From: Actinomycetes bacterium
GTDB lineage: Bacteria > Actinomycetota > Acidimicrobiia > Acidimicrobiales > RAAP-2
Length of the DNA: 51,868 bases
NCBI GenBank assembly: GCA_021807655.1
Contig: JAKBCT010000001.1
Span: forward strand, 1 to 51,868
Direction: 5' to 3'
Numbering within the stretch: the first letter of the stretch is position 1; the number at the start of each line of letters is the position of its first letter. Both the position numbers and the translations under genes were made by a program. The notes below the pieces were generated by a model that did no database searches, was not told the origin of the DNA, and saw nothing but the letters and a program-made list of their open reading frames with translations. Positions 16,065-23,890 of this stretch are shown piece after piece.

Positions 16065-16267
16065 GCAGAGCCGAGTCGCTCCAGGACGTCGTTCCAGCGG
16101 GTCGCCATGCGATGAGTCGAGTCATCGACCCGTGCCACATGGCCAGAACGCTCGAGTCGATCGAGCACCGCGCGCCGGATGACTTCTTGGCGTGAGACGC
16201 CTTCGAATTCGGAGAGGGAGGTGAGCGCCTCCTCGAGAGTGGCGTCGGTTCGAAGGGTGAATGCCAT
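16061..16267 (-). CDS. Ribbon-helix-helix antitoxin
   Basis: This 68-residue protein has a CopG/RHH-like N-terminal half: a short strand (AFTLRTDA) then two helices (LEEALTSLSEFEGVS, RQEVIRRAVLDRLER). A polar C-terminal tail probably wraps the toxin. The start at MAFTL is chosen over an upstream ATG because a complete promoter (TTGACA-16-TATCAT) places the transcript start at this codon. A perfect palindrome between -35 and -10 is the expected operator for antitoxin autoregulation. Confidence 0.82.
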   Translation of the reverse strand: MAFTLRTDATLEEALTSLSEFEGVSRQEVIRRAVLDRLERSGHVARVDDSTHRMATRWNDVLERLGSA

Positions 16268-16301
16268 TCGATTATGATACCACTCTGGTATCAATTGTCA
16301 A
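16268..16301 (-). promoter_or_regulatory. Promoter of the toxin-antitoxin operon
   Basis: A consensus TTGACA (16296-16301) and TATCAT (16274-16279) are separated by 16 bp. The -10 ends six nt before the antitoxin ATG. This is the best complete promoter in the window and predicts a leaderless mRNA. Confidence 0.75.
16275..16293. promoter_or_regulatory. Perfect palindromic operator of the toxin-antitoxin operon
   Basis: TGATACCA and TGGTATCA are exact 8-base inverted arms around a 3-base spacer (CTC). The palindrome fills the spacer of the promoter and covers most of the -10, so bound repressor would block polymerase. The likely ligand is the RHH antitoxin, alone or with the toxin. Confidence 0.75.
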
Positions 16302-16775
16302 CTCTCGGCACTTGGTGTCCAGAGGTCTCCAATGTGCAGTTCACGACCAGACGGCAATTAACCTCGCCGAACACACCGACGTGGTCGAACCAAGAGCCAC
16401 GGCAGTGAAACCTGCTCGACGACATCCGTCAAGACCCGTGTGGCCGGGTTTTTATTGTGCCTCAAGGTTCACTACGAGACGGTCGCGTTCGAAGAACGGA
16501 TGCGCTAACACGCGACGCGTGTTTCGCGGGGGGCACCTCAGCGTCGAGGAGTTGATGCGGCGTTAGATGAATCGTCCTATGAATCGAGGCACGTGTCGGC
16601 GTTCTACGCGGAGGCCGTCGTCACCATGCGCCGAACCTGTAGGTCGGCGACGCTCGACGAGCCAATGGCCGAATGCACCCGCGCGCGTCGAAGAAACTGG
16701 GAGGCACACTCATCGTAGGAATCAAGGACCTGGATTGGCTATGCAGCGGTGGCGTTGGGCGTTGGTTTGACGGTG
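16302..16775. other. Gene-poor stretch with possible remains of a decayed gene
   Basis: No intact gene is recognisable. Several short plus-strand segments read like protein but lie in different frames or end in stops: LKVHYETVAFEERMR (ending 16505), HLSVEELMRR (ending 16562), DESSYESRHVSAFYAEAVVT (from about 16567) and KKLGGTLIVGIKDLDWL (about 16693-16743). They may be pieces of a lost cassette; I cannot name a family. A terminator-like hairpin is listed separately. Confidence 0.35.
16434..16453 (+). terminator. Short intrinsic-terminator-like hairpin
   Basis: A 5-bp stem (ACCCG / CGGGT) with a 6-nt loop runs directly into a T5 tract. No plus-strand gene precedes it, which fits a remnant of a lost gene. 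Confidence 0.45.
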
Positions 16776-18239
16776 TCACACCGGAGTCGGTGTTACCTCG
16801 TCGAGTCCTCGGCCAAGGTGTTCGATGACGTCTGCGGCGTAGTAGGTCGAGCGGCCGTTCAGCAACGTGCGGATCTCGTTCAGGCAGTCGCCGCTCGTCA
16901 CGATGGGCGGTTCGACTTCACCGGTCGCGCGGGTCTGGGCGAGCCCGCAGGTCGCCATGAGCCCATTGCAGAGGCACGTCGAATCGACGGTTGACTCGAC
17001 GTCGCCGCCCTTTCGCACGTAGGCCTTGACCGGTTCGGCGGCGCAACGGTAGCCAATGGACCCGTCGTCAGCCAGAAACGCTTCGCGAAGATAGCCCAGA
17101 TCGCAACGGCGCGTCCGGTTTTCGTACACGTCCCGCTCTGAGATTGTTCCCTCAAGAGCAACGACCTTGAAGGGATAGCCCGTCGAAGAGGCGCGAATTG
17201 ACGTGCGCACGTCGACCGTTCCGGCTTGGACGCTGGTGATGACTTGGGCGCGCAGGGAAGCGTCCATGCCCGACTCTTCGCAGTAGGCGAACAGCGTGCC
17301 GACTTGGACCCCAGTGGCGCCAAGCTCGCGAGCGGCTCGGACGTGGTCCGGGGTCGTGATGCCTCCACCGATCCAGAAAGGTCGTTTGAGAGCACCGAGT
17401 GCGGCGAAATCGACCTCGTCGCGCGGCCCGTAGATCGGTGATTCATCAGCGTCCAAGGTCAACGGCCCCCGCGGTGGCGCGTTGTGGCCCCCGGCGACGG
17501 GCCGCTCGACCACGAAACCGTCGACGGGGCCCTCACTGCGCTTGATGAGCGCGTTTGCCAAAACGTTGGACGAAATGATCCCGATGAACTTTGGACGTTC
17601 CAATTCGCCGACGCCGCTGAGGTAGGGCGATGGGTCGAAGTGGAGTGTCGGTGAATCCTCGGTGGAGGCATTGGCCAACGCCAATTTGGTGTCGACGCTG
17701 AGACCGTGACGGAGTCGTTCGAGAACACCGGGGATGTGGGTGGGCACGCCGGCCCCCATCAACACGTAATCGACACCCGCGATCATTGCCCCGCAGAGCA
17801 ACGCGACCGTCGGGATCTGGACTTTTGTCAGGAGATTGATGCCCACGACGCCGCCGTGGCCGGCTTTGGCCATGGCGACTTCGGCGAAGGCGGCCAAGAC
17901 CAGCAGGTCGGTGGAACGCCGCTTTGAGCGGTGCGTCAACATGAGCAGGTTCTGGTAGGGACCATTGGCGCGCCGACGAACGGCCGTGAACTGACGCACA
18001 ACGTCGTCGACGATCGAACGAACGGGAAATCGGTCCAGTACCGAGCGCAGGGTGTCGTCAAGACCGAATTTCTGGAGTCGACGGACAAAGACGGCGTCAA
18101 TCGCCGTTCCCGAGACCACGCCGAGCTGGCCAGCCATTGAGACGCTGCGGGCGAGTCGCCAGTCCGATACGGCGATTCCCATCCCGCCTTGGATCAACCA
18201 GGGCAAGCGTCTTGTCAATGGGAGGGCGGTCGTGTTCAT
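16776..18239 (-). CDS. Nitronate monooxygenase / 2-nitropropane dioxygenase family flavoprotein
   Basis: This 487-residue FMN TIM-barrel protein has the family N-terminus WLIQGGMGIAVSDWRLA, the central GVVGINLL, the VDGFVVERPVAGGHN segment with the conserved His, and the phosphate-binding GGGITTPDHV and GATGVQVGT motifs. It is longer than typical NMOs (about 350), with a C-terminal extension rich in Cys (RRCDLGYLRE, CLCNGLMATCG) that could bind metal or form disulfides. Substrate could be a nitronate or an enoyl thioester (FabK/PfaD-like). It is a single gene on the minus strand with no evident operon partner. Confidence 0.85.
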   Translation of the reverse strand: MNTTALPLTRRLPWLIQGGMGIAVSDWRLARSVSMAGQLGVVSGTAIDAVFVRRLQKFGLDDTLRSVLDRFPVRSIVDDVVRQFTAVRRRANGPYQNLLMLTHRSKRRSTDLLVLAAFAEVAMAKAGHGGVVGINLLTKVQIPTVALLCGAMIAGVDYVLMGAGVPTHIPGVLERLRHGLSVDTKLALANASTEDSPTLHFDPSPYLSGVGELERPKFIGIISSNVLANALIKRSEGPVDGFVVERPVAGGHNAPPRGPLTLDADESPIYGPRDEVDFAALGALKRPFWIGGGITTPDHVRAARELGATGVQVGTLFAYCEESGMDASLRAQVITSVQAGTVDVRTSIRASSTGYPFKVVALEGTISERDVYENRTRRCDLGYLREAFLADDGSIGYRCAAEPVKAYVRKGGDVESTVDSTCLCNGLMATCGLAQTRATGEVEPPIVTSGDCLNEIRTLLNGRSTYYAADVIEHLGRGLDEVTPTPV

Positions 18240-18287
18240 ATGACCCGTCCTTGCCGCGAGACGATCGTCTCAATCTGGCCTCGACCC

Positions 18288-18293
18288 ATTCTA
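18288..18293 (-). promoter_or_regulatory. Candidate -10 for the nitronate monooxygenase-like gene
   Basis: TAGAAT on the minus strand lies about 48 nt upstream of the ATG, giving a roughly 40-nt leader. The rest of the 279-nt gap up to 18518 shows no other feature I can support. Confidence 0.3.
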
Positions 18294-18518
18294 TGGTCCC
18301 AGGCGACGATTGAAGTTATTTCAGCGTGCGTGTGGTGTCGGCCCTTTCGAGTCGTTCCAACCGAATCGTCGGGAGGTGACTCTTCGTACCTGATTGAAAG
18401 CGGTAAGCCGCGACGCATCGCTCGCTACCATGGGGTCTGAGGCCGCTGAACGTACTGGAACTGGTGCAGCGGGTTTGTGCGAGGACGACACGTCTCCGGC
18501 CCCGTGGGAGGAGGCGTG

Positions 18519-18956
18519 ATGCGTAGCGCAGTCATCGTCCGAGGTGCGCTGGGATTCGTACTGCTGGTAGCGGCGAACGTCGCCGGTGGCTGGGCGAGTG
18601 CGGCCACCGTTCAACCGCATATCGTGGTGACCCCGTCAGCGGGACTGCGCAACGGCGAGACGGTGAGGGTCAGAGGGGCCGGATTCAAGCCCCACGATTC
18701 CGTCTTCATCGTCGAATGCTTGGCGACCGCTAAAGGCGAGGCTCAGTGCGACGTCTCGACGGTCGTGGCGGTCACGATCAACGCCAAAGGGTTGCTGCCG
18801 CTCACCAGGTTCAAGGTGAAGACCGGCAAGATCGGTGCCGGCCGGTGCGGCACGACGCCAAGAAACGTTCGGGCCTGCGCGGTCAGCGTGGGCAATATGA
18901 GGGGCAAGGACTCAACGTCGGCGCGGATCACGTTCGTCAAACCAGCGGTTCACTAG
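18519..18956 (+). CDS. Secreted neocarzinostatin-fold protein
   Basis: This 145-residue protein has a signal peptide (residues 1-28, cleavage near WASA) and a mature domain resembling the neocarzinostatin/macromomycin apoproteins. It contains VTPSAGLRNGETVRVRGAGF, a VxIVEC strand and two cysteine pairs (C67-C77 and C110-C120). The C67-C77 spacing of ten equals the C37-C47 disulfide of neocarzinostatin. Known members bind enediyne chromophores, but many actinobacterial homologues lie outside such clusters and have unknown ligands. The ATG follows a strong GGAGGAGG. A DHA2 efflux gene follows 82 nt downstream; no enediyne synthase is present. Confidence 0.8.
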   Translation: MRSAVIVRGALGFVLLVAANVAGGWASAATVQPHIVVTPSAGLRNGETVRVRGAGFKPHDSVFIVECLATAKGEAQCDVSTVVAVTINAKGLLPLTRFKVKTGKIGAGRCGTTPRNVRACAVSVGNMRGKDSTSARITFVKPAVH

Positions 18957-19038
18957 TGCGCTCGACTTTTGGCACTGGTATCGAACCTTTGAGGCGTCGC
19001 GGGCGTTCGCGAGGACGATTCCAAACGGGGCGTTCGCG

Positions 19039-20667
19039 ATGATGTGGCGGGGTGACGATTCGCTCGTGGCGAGCGATGGATTGGCCGCCGTCACCTTGCG
19101 TCGGCCACTTTCGTCGGCATTGTCGCACCTGAGTTTCGTTGCGTTGATGTCCGTGCTCTTCTTGACCTTCCTGGATAACACGGTGGTCAGTCCGGTGCTG
19201 ACCAATGTCCAGGCCGAACTTCACGCGGGGGTTCCCCAGCTGCAATGGGTCGTCGGCGCTTACGCGCTGGCCTTCGCGAGTTTGATGTTGGTCAGTGGAA
19301 CACTCGGCGACCTCCTGGGACGCAAGCCCGTCATGCTGGTCGGGGTCGCGGTCTTCATCGCGGGTTCGATTGTCAGTGCGCTCGCGAAGGATCCGACCAT
19401 TTTGATCGTCGGTCGGATCGTGATGGGCGTTGGTGCGGCCGGGTCCGAGCCAGGAACGCTCTCGATGATTCGTCACATTTACCCGGAACGCCAGCGTCGC
19501 GCGCGCGCTCTGGGCGCGTGGGCCGCCGTCTCCGGGCTCGCCCTCGCCGCGGGCCCCGTGATCGGGGGGATTCTCGTTGGGCTCTGGTCGTGGCGCGCGA
19601 TCTTCTGGTTCAACGTTCTCTTCGGCGGTGCGGCGCTGATCATCGCGCTGGTGGCGCTGCCCAACAACCCACCAGAAGTTCACGCGCGCCTGGACGTAGT
19701 CGGTTCGATACTCAGCATCGTGGCCCTCGCGACGGCTACGTTCGCCACGATCCGGGCGGAGTCGATCGGTTATGGGGCGTCGCCAATCGTGGCGATGTAC
19801 GTGATCAGCTTCGTGTCGTTCATCGCCTTTATCGTGGTGGAGTCCCGGGTAAGAAGCCCGATGCTGAATCTGCGCTACTTCGCGCGGCGCACGTTCCTCG
19901 GTGCCAATTTCGTAGCGTTCACGACGTACTTCGCCATCTTCTCAATATTCTTCTTCGTCGCTCTGTACCTCGAAGTTGTCGTCGGGGTCGGCGCGTACCG
20001 TCTAGCGCTTGATTTCTTGCCGCTGCTCGCGGGGATGGTGCTGTCATCGCTCTTCAGCGGTCGATGGGTCGCGAGGACGGGTTCTCGCACGCCGATGATG
20101 GTGGGGAGCATCCTCGCCGCTGCGGGCGTGTTCCTGACCAATCTCGTCATCGACACCCACGTGGGACTGGGAACGCTGGGCTGGACGATGGGTCTCGCCG
20201 GCATCGGGTTCGGCATCGTTGTTGTCCCAGTGACCTCCGACGCCCTCCAGGCGCTGCCCGCCGCGCATTCGGGAATGGCGGCGTCGACGGTTAATACCGC
20301 TCGTGAACTCGGCGCGGTCGCGGGAGTGGCCATTCTCGGATCGATCGTGAACGGGCAGTTGACCGTTCATCTGACCCAACGTCTCATCAAGCTTGGGGTG
20401 CCGGCGTCGTATCGGTCGGAGATCATCGCCGCGCTGACGACCGGGACGATTGGCGCCAAGGCCAAGCAGTACCAGGGTGGCGGCGCCGCGATCCAGGCGA
20501 TTATCGACAAGGTGGTGAACGCCGCCTACGGTGCGTTCACCAATGGTCTGCACATTGCGTTACTCGTCGCGAGCGCGTTGATGGTGCTGTCGGCGTGCAT
20601 CGCACTCGTGGGGGGAACCGGGGTCAACGCGATCCAGACCGACGGGGACGAAGACCGCCCCGATTAG
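19039..20667 (+). CDS. DHA2-family MFS drug/efflux transporter (14-TM type)
   Basis: This protein of about 542 residues is a proton-coupled exporter of the EmrB/QacA group. The first helix carries the DHA2-like LDNTVVSPVLTNVQAEL, followed by motif A (GDLLGRKPVML) and GAAGSEPGTLSMI-type motif C/B segments. About 14 hydrophobic helices are visible. The start is uncertain: ATGs at the given position and one codon later are both possible. Its partner upstream is the neocarzinostatin-fold protein, echoing C-1027-type clusters where an apoprotein and a DHA2 pump are neighbours. Substrate is unknown. Confidence 0.88.
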   Translation: MMWRGDDSLVASDGLAAVTLRRPLSSALSHLSFVALMSVLFLTFLDNTVVSPVLTNVQAELHAGVPQLQWVVGAYALAFASLMLVSGTLGDLLGRKPVMLVGVAVFIAGSIVSALAKDPTILIVGRIVMGVGAAGSEPGTLSMIRHIYPERQRRARALGAWAAVSGLALAAGPVIGGILVGLWSWRAIFWFNVLFGGAALIIALVALPNNPPEVHARLDVVGSILSIVALATATFATIRAESIGYGASPIVAMYVISFVSFIAFIVVESRVRSPMLNLRYFARRTFLGANFVAFTTYFAIFSIFFFVALYLEVVVGVGAYRLALDFLPLLAGMVLSSLFSGRWVARTGSRTPMMVGSILAAAGVFLTNLVIDTHVGLGTLGWTMGLAGIGFGIVVVPVTSDALQALPAAHSGMAASTVNTARELGAVAGVAILGSIVNGQLTVHLTQRLIKLGVPASYRSEIIAALTTGTIGAKAKQYQGGGAAIQAIIDKVVNAAYGAFTNGLHIALLVASALMVLSACIALVGGTGVNAIQTDGDEDRPD

Positions 20668-20672
20668 TCCGG

Positions 20673-20688
20673 TAAACTTCAACGACCA
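20673..20688 (+). promoter_or_regulatory. Candidate -10 of the YczE-like gene
   Basis: TAAACT ends ten nt before the ATG, predicting a leader of only a few bases. The same spacer lacks a ribosome-binding site. Confidence 0.35.
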
Positions 20689-21339
20689 ATGCGCCTGAGC
20701 CATCGAATCCCGACGACGCCGTGGCGGGCCGCGTCGACGTGGGCCGTGCGCCCCCGGATGATCGCGCCCTTGTTCACCGGTCTCGCGCTGTTCGGTGTGG
20801 GCGAGGGTCTGCTGGTGCTCTCGCGCCTGGGTGCGACGCCGTGGACGGTGTTCGCCCAGGGCGTCGCGAAGCACGCCGGGATCTCGCTCGGGTGGGCGAC
20901 GGCGCTGATCAGTGTCGTCGTGCTCGCCGCGTGGTGGCCACTTCGCGAACGGCCGGGTTTTGGCACGGTCGCCAACCTGGTGGTCATCGCGCTGGTCTTG
21001 GACCTGACCGCGACGATGATCCCGTCGCCGTCGACCATGGTCGCTCGATCGGTCTTTGTCGTTGGAGCGGTGCTCGCCATCGGCATGGGCAGCGCGCTCT
21101 ACCTGACGACGGGGTTGGGCCCCGGCCCGAGGGACGGGTTGATGACGAGTCTGCATCGACGCCTCGGGATAAGCGTGGTGTACATCCGTGTCACGCTGGA
21201 GCTCTCGGTGCTGGCGATTGGTTGGTTCATGGGTGGCACCGTCGGCGTGGGCACGGCCATCTTCGCGGGAGCAATCGGATTCGCAATCGGGGCCTGTCTA
21301 CAGGCACTGGAGTGGATCCTCGCGAGGGCGACCTCGTGA
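20689..21339 (+). CDS. YczE/YitT-like integral membrane protein
   Basis: This 216-residue protein has about five to six hydrophobic segments and the family signatures LSRLGATPWTVFAQGVA near the start and TTGLGPGPRDGLMTSLHRRLG in the middle. YczE of Bacillus sits beside the surfactin cluster and affects its production, but the molecular role of the family is unknown. It overlaps the LysE-like gene by 4 nt (GTGA), so the two are likely co-expressed. Confidence 0.82.
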   Translation: MRLSHRIPTTPWRAASTWAVRPRMIAPLFTGLALFGVGEGLLVLSRLGATPWTVFAQGVAKHAGISLGWATALISVVVLAAWWPLRERPGFGTVANLVVIALVLDLTATMIPSPSTMVARSVFVVGAVLAIGMGSALYLTTGLGPGPRDGLMTSLHRRLGISVVYIRVTLELSVLAIGWFMGGTVGVGTAIFAGAIGFAIGACLQALEWILARATS

Positions 21340-21977
21340 TCGGCGGCGCCCAACTCGCCACGTTCCTCGTCGCGTCGTTCGCCATCATCATCGTTCCCGG
21401 CCCGAGCGTTCTGTTCACCCTCGCCCGGGGCGTCGCGTGGGGGCGCACCGTGGCGGTGCTGACGGTCGTGGGTAACTCCATCGGGACCCTGTTGTTGTCG
21501 ATCGTCGTCGCCCTGGGCCTTGGTCCGCTGCTGGCGCAGTCGCGAACGTTCTCCATCGTGTTGCAACTGGCCGGCGGGTGCTACCTCGGCTGGCTCGGAG
21601 TCGACGCACTTCGCCACCGCCACGAGCACGCGCGAGCGATGACCACGCGCGAAGCGCTTCGGCCGGCGCCGCGACAGATCATCCGCCAGGGTTTTACCGT
21701 CGGGGTCCTCAATCCGAAGTCGCTGATCTTCTTCGCCGCTGTGTTCCCACACTTCGTCGAACCCACGAAGGGAAACGTCACCGTTCAACTGCTGGTGTTC
21801 GGTGTCATCTTCTCCGTGATGGCCTTCGCGAGTGATTCGACCTGGGGCATCGTCGCCGGCACGGCGCGCCAGTGGCTCGCCGGTTCGCCATCTCGGCTCG
21901 TCACCCTTCGGGCCATCGGAGGTTGCGTGATGATCGTGCTTGGCGCACTGATCCTCGTCAGCGCCGTCCGAGGGTAG
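21336..21977 (+). CDS. LysE-family translocator
   Basis: This 213-residue, six-helix protein of the LysE/RhtB exporter family exports amino acids or related metabolites. The signature VPGPSVLFTLARGVAWG is at about 19-35, and GFTVGVLNPKSLIFFAAVFP is the second conserved segment near 120. The start is GTG overlapping the upstream stop. Substrate is not predictable from sequence. Confidence 0.88.
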   Translation: MIGGAQLATFLVASFAIIIVPGPSVLFTLARGVAWGRTVAVLTVVGNSIGTLLLSIVVALGLGPLLAQSRTFSIVLQLAGGCYLGWLGVDALRHRHEHARAMTTREALRPAPRQIIRQGFTVGVLNPKSLIFFAAVFPHFVEPTKGNVTVQLLVFGVIFSVMAFASDSTWGIVAGTARQWLAGSPSRLVTLRAIGGCVMIVLGALILVSAVRG

Positions 21978-22021
21978 GGAATCGTCGCGCCGGTTCTTAC
22001 ACTCGTCTCGATGGAGCGATC

Positions 22022-23890
22022 ATGACTATGCACGCCGGGCGCGCGGGGATGCGGTCCATGCAGCGCGATCGGTCGCTCCTCGAGCACCGAATCACGGGTG
22101 GCACGCTGCGTCGGGTTCTGAATTTTGCGAAACCGTATCGCCGGGTCCTGTCGATCTTTCTCACCGTGGTGGTGCTCGAGGCCGTGGTCAGTTCCGTGTC
22201 GCCGCTCGTGCTCCGGGCCATCTTTGACGTCGGGATCGCCCAGAAGCGCGAGGGCGTCATCATCGAACTCGCCGGCCTCGCGGCCGTACTCGCGATTGTG
22301 GACGCGGTCCTCTCGCTCGCCGATCGACGAATATCGGCGTGGGTCGGCGAAGGATTGATCTACGACCTGCGGGCTCGGGTCTACGGCCACATTCAGCGCA
22401 TGCCCATCGCGTTCTTTTCGCGCACGCAGACCGGGGCGCTCATCAGTCGATTGAACAACGACGTCATCGGTGCCCAGCAGGCCTTTACCGACCTCTTTTC
22501 CAACGTCGTTGGCAACGTCGTGCTCGTTACCCTGATTCTGATCACGATGTTCTTTCTCAGCTGGCCGATCACCCTGGTCGCACTGGTGTTGCTGCCGGTG
22601 TTCCTGATCCCGGCGCGACTCGTCGGGCGGCGGTTGGGAACCCTCTTTCACCGCGGGATGGAGCTCAACGCCGAAATGAACATGGTGATGTCGGAACGTT
22701 TCAACGTCGCCGGGGCGATGGTCGTCAAGCTGTTCGGGCGCCCCGATGACGAACTCACGACCTTCCAGCATCGAGCGGGCGAGGTCCGCGACATGGGCGT
22801 TCGCCAGGCGACCTATCAGCGATTCTTCTTCGTCGCGCTGGGTTTGACCGCGTCGCTCGCCACCGCCTTCGCGTACGGGTTTGGCGGGGTGGCCGTCCTG
22901 CACGGGACACTCGCGATCGGCACGGTGGTGGCGCTCACGATGTACGTGACGCGCCTCTACGGCCCGCTGACCCAGCTGTCAAACCTCAACATCGACTACG
23001 TGTCGGCCATGGTGAGCTTCGAGCGGCTGTTCGAAGTCCTCGACCTCGAACCGATGATCGCCGAGTCCCCCGACGCCGTCGCGATTCCCGATGGTCCCGT
23101 GACCCTTCGCTTTGACCACGTGTCGTTCGCGTATCCCGGCGCTGACGAAGTATCGCTCGCGTCACTCGAGGCGGTCGCCACGCTGGACACCACCGCGCGC
23201 ACCCCGGTCCTGCACGACGTGAGTTTTGAGGTGGCGCCGGGAACCATGACGGCCCTCGTTGGACCGAGTGGTGCCGGCAAGACGACCATCTCGTTGTTGG
23301 TGTCGCGACTCTACGACGTCGATCAGGGCCGCGTCACCCTCAACGGGCTCGACCTTCGCGACGTCACGGTGGCGTCGCTCAACGCGACCGTCGGCGTCGT
23401 GACCCAAGACCCGCATCTCTTCCACGACACCCTGGGGGCCAACCTGCTGTTCGCTCGGCCCGAGGCGACCGAGCGTGAGATTGAGGCGGCCCTGAAATCA
23501 GCCCATATCTGGAACCTCGTCGCCTCGTTGCCCGAGGGGCTCGACACGGTGGTGGGCGAACGGGGCTATCGGCTGTCGGGTGGCGAGAAGCAACGCGTCG
23601 CGCTGGCCCGGCTCTTGCTCAAGTCGCCCCGTGTTGTGGTGCTCGACGAGGCGACGGCGCACCTGGACTCAGAGAGCGAGGCCGCGGTGCAGCGCGCGCT
23701 GGACTCGACGATGGCCTCGCGCACGTCGCTCGTGATCGCGCACCGGCTCTCGACGGTACGTAACGCCGACCAGATCTTGGTTGTCGACGCGGGCACGGTC
23801 GTCGAACGTGGGACGCATCGGGAACTACTCAAGCACGGACGCCTCTACCGGGTCCTGTACGAGACCCAGTTCGCGGACCAGGCGGACTAA
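22022..23890 (+). CDS. ABC exporter, fused membrane and ATPase domains
   Basis: This 622-residue half-transporter has six transmembrane helices (about 35-345) followed by an ATPase domain: Walker A GPSGAGKTT, Q-loop VTQDPHLF, signature LSGGEKQR, Walker B VVVLDEATAHLD and the switch His in IAHRLST. It should homodimerise as a lipid, peptide or drug exporter. A spacer of about 25 residues (VSLASLEAVATLD) interrupts the start of the nucleotide-binding domain. A candidate -10 (TACACT) lies about 19 nt upstream. Its stop interlocks with that of convergent fabI (shared CTAA). Confidence 0.9.
   Translation: MTMHAGRAGMRSMQRDRSLLEHRITGGTLRRVLNFAKPYRRVLSIFLTVVVLEAVVSSVSPLVLRAIFDVGIAQKREGVIIELAGLAAVLAIVDAVLSLADRRISAWVGEGLIYDLRARVYGHIQRMPIAFFSRTQTGALISRLNNDVIGAQQAFTDLFSNVVGNVVLVTLILITMFFLSWPITLVALVLLPVFLIPARLVGRRLGTLFHRGMELNAEMNMVMSERFNVAGAMVVKLFGRPDDELTTFQHRAGEVRDMGVRQATYQRFFFVALGLTASLATAFAYGFGGVAVLHGTLAIGTVVALTMYVTRLYGPLTQLSNLNIDYVSAMVSFERLFEVLDLEPMIAESPDAVAIPDGPVTLRFDHVSFAYPGADEVSLASLEAVATLDTTARTPVLHDVSFEVAPGTMTALVGPSGAGKTTISLLVSRLYDVDQGRVTLNGLDLRDVTVASLNATVGVVTQDPHLFHDTLGANLLFARPEATEREIEAALKSAHIWNLVASLPEGLDTVVGERGYRLSGGEKQRVALARLLLKSPRVVVLDEATAHLDSESEAAVQRALDSTMASRTSLVIAHRLSTVRNADQILVVDAGTVVERGTHRELLKHGRLYRVLYETQFADQAD

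Noticed and set aside
15381..16775. Genomic island integrated at tRNA-Val
   Set aside because: No integrase and no repeated copy of the tRNA 3' end were found, so the toxin-antitoxin module next to a tRNA is not enough evidence.
18519..18956. Enediyne biosynthetic cluster
   Set aside because: Only the apoprotein-like gene and a pump are present; no PKS, tailoring or sugar genes occur in the window.
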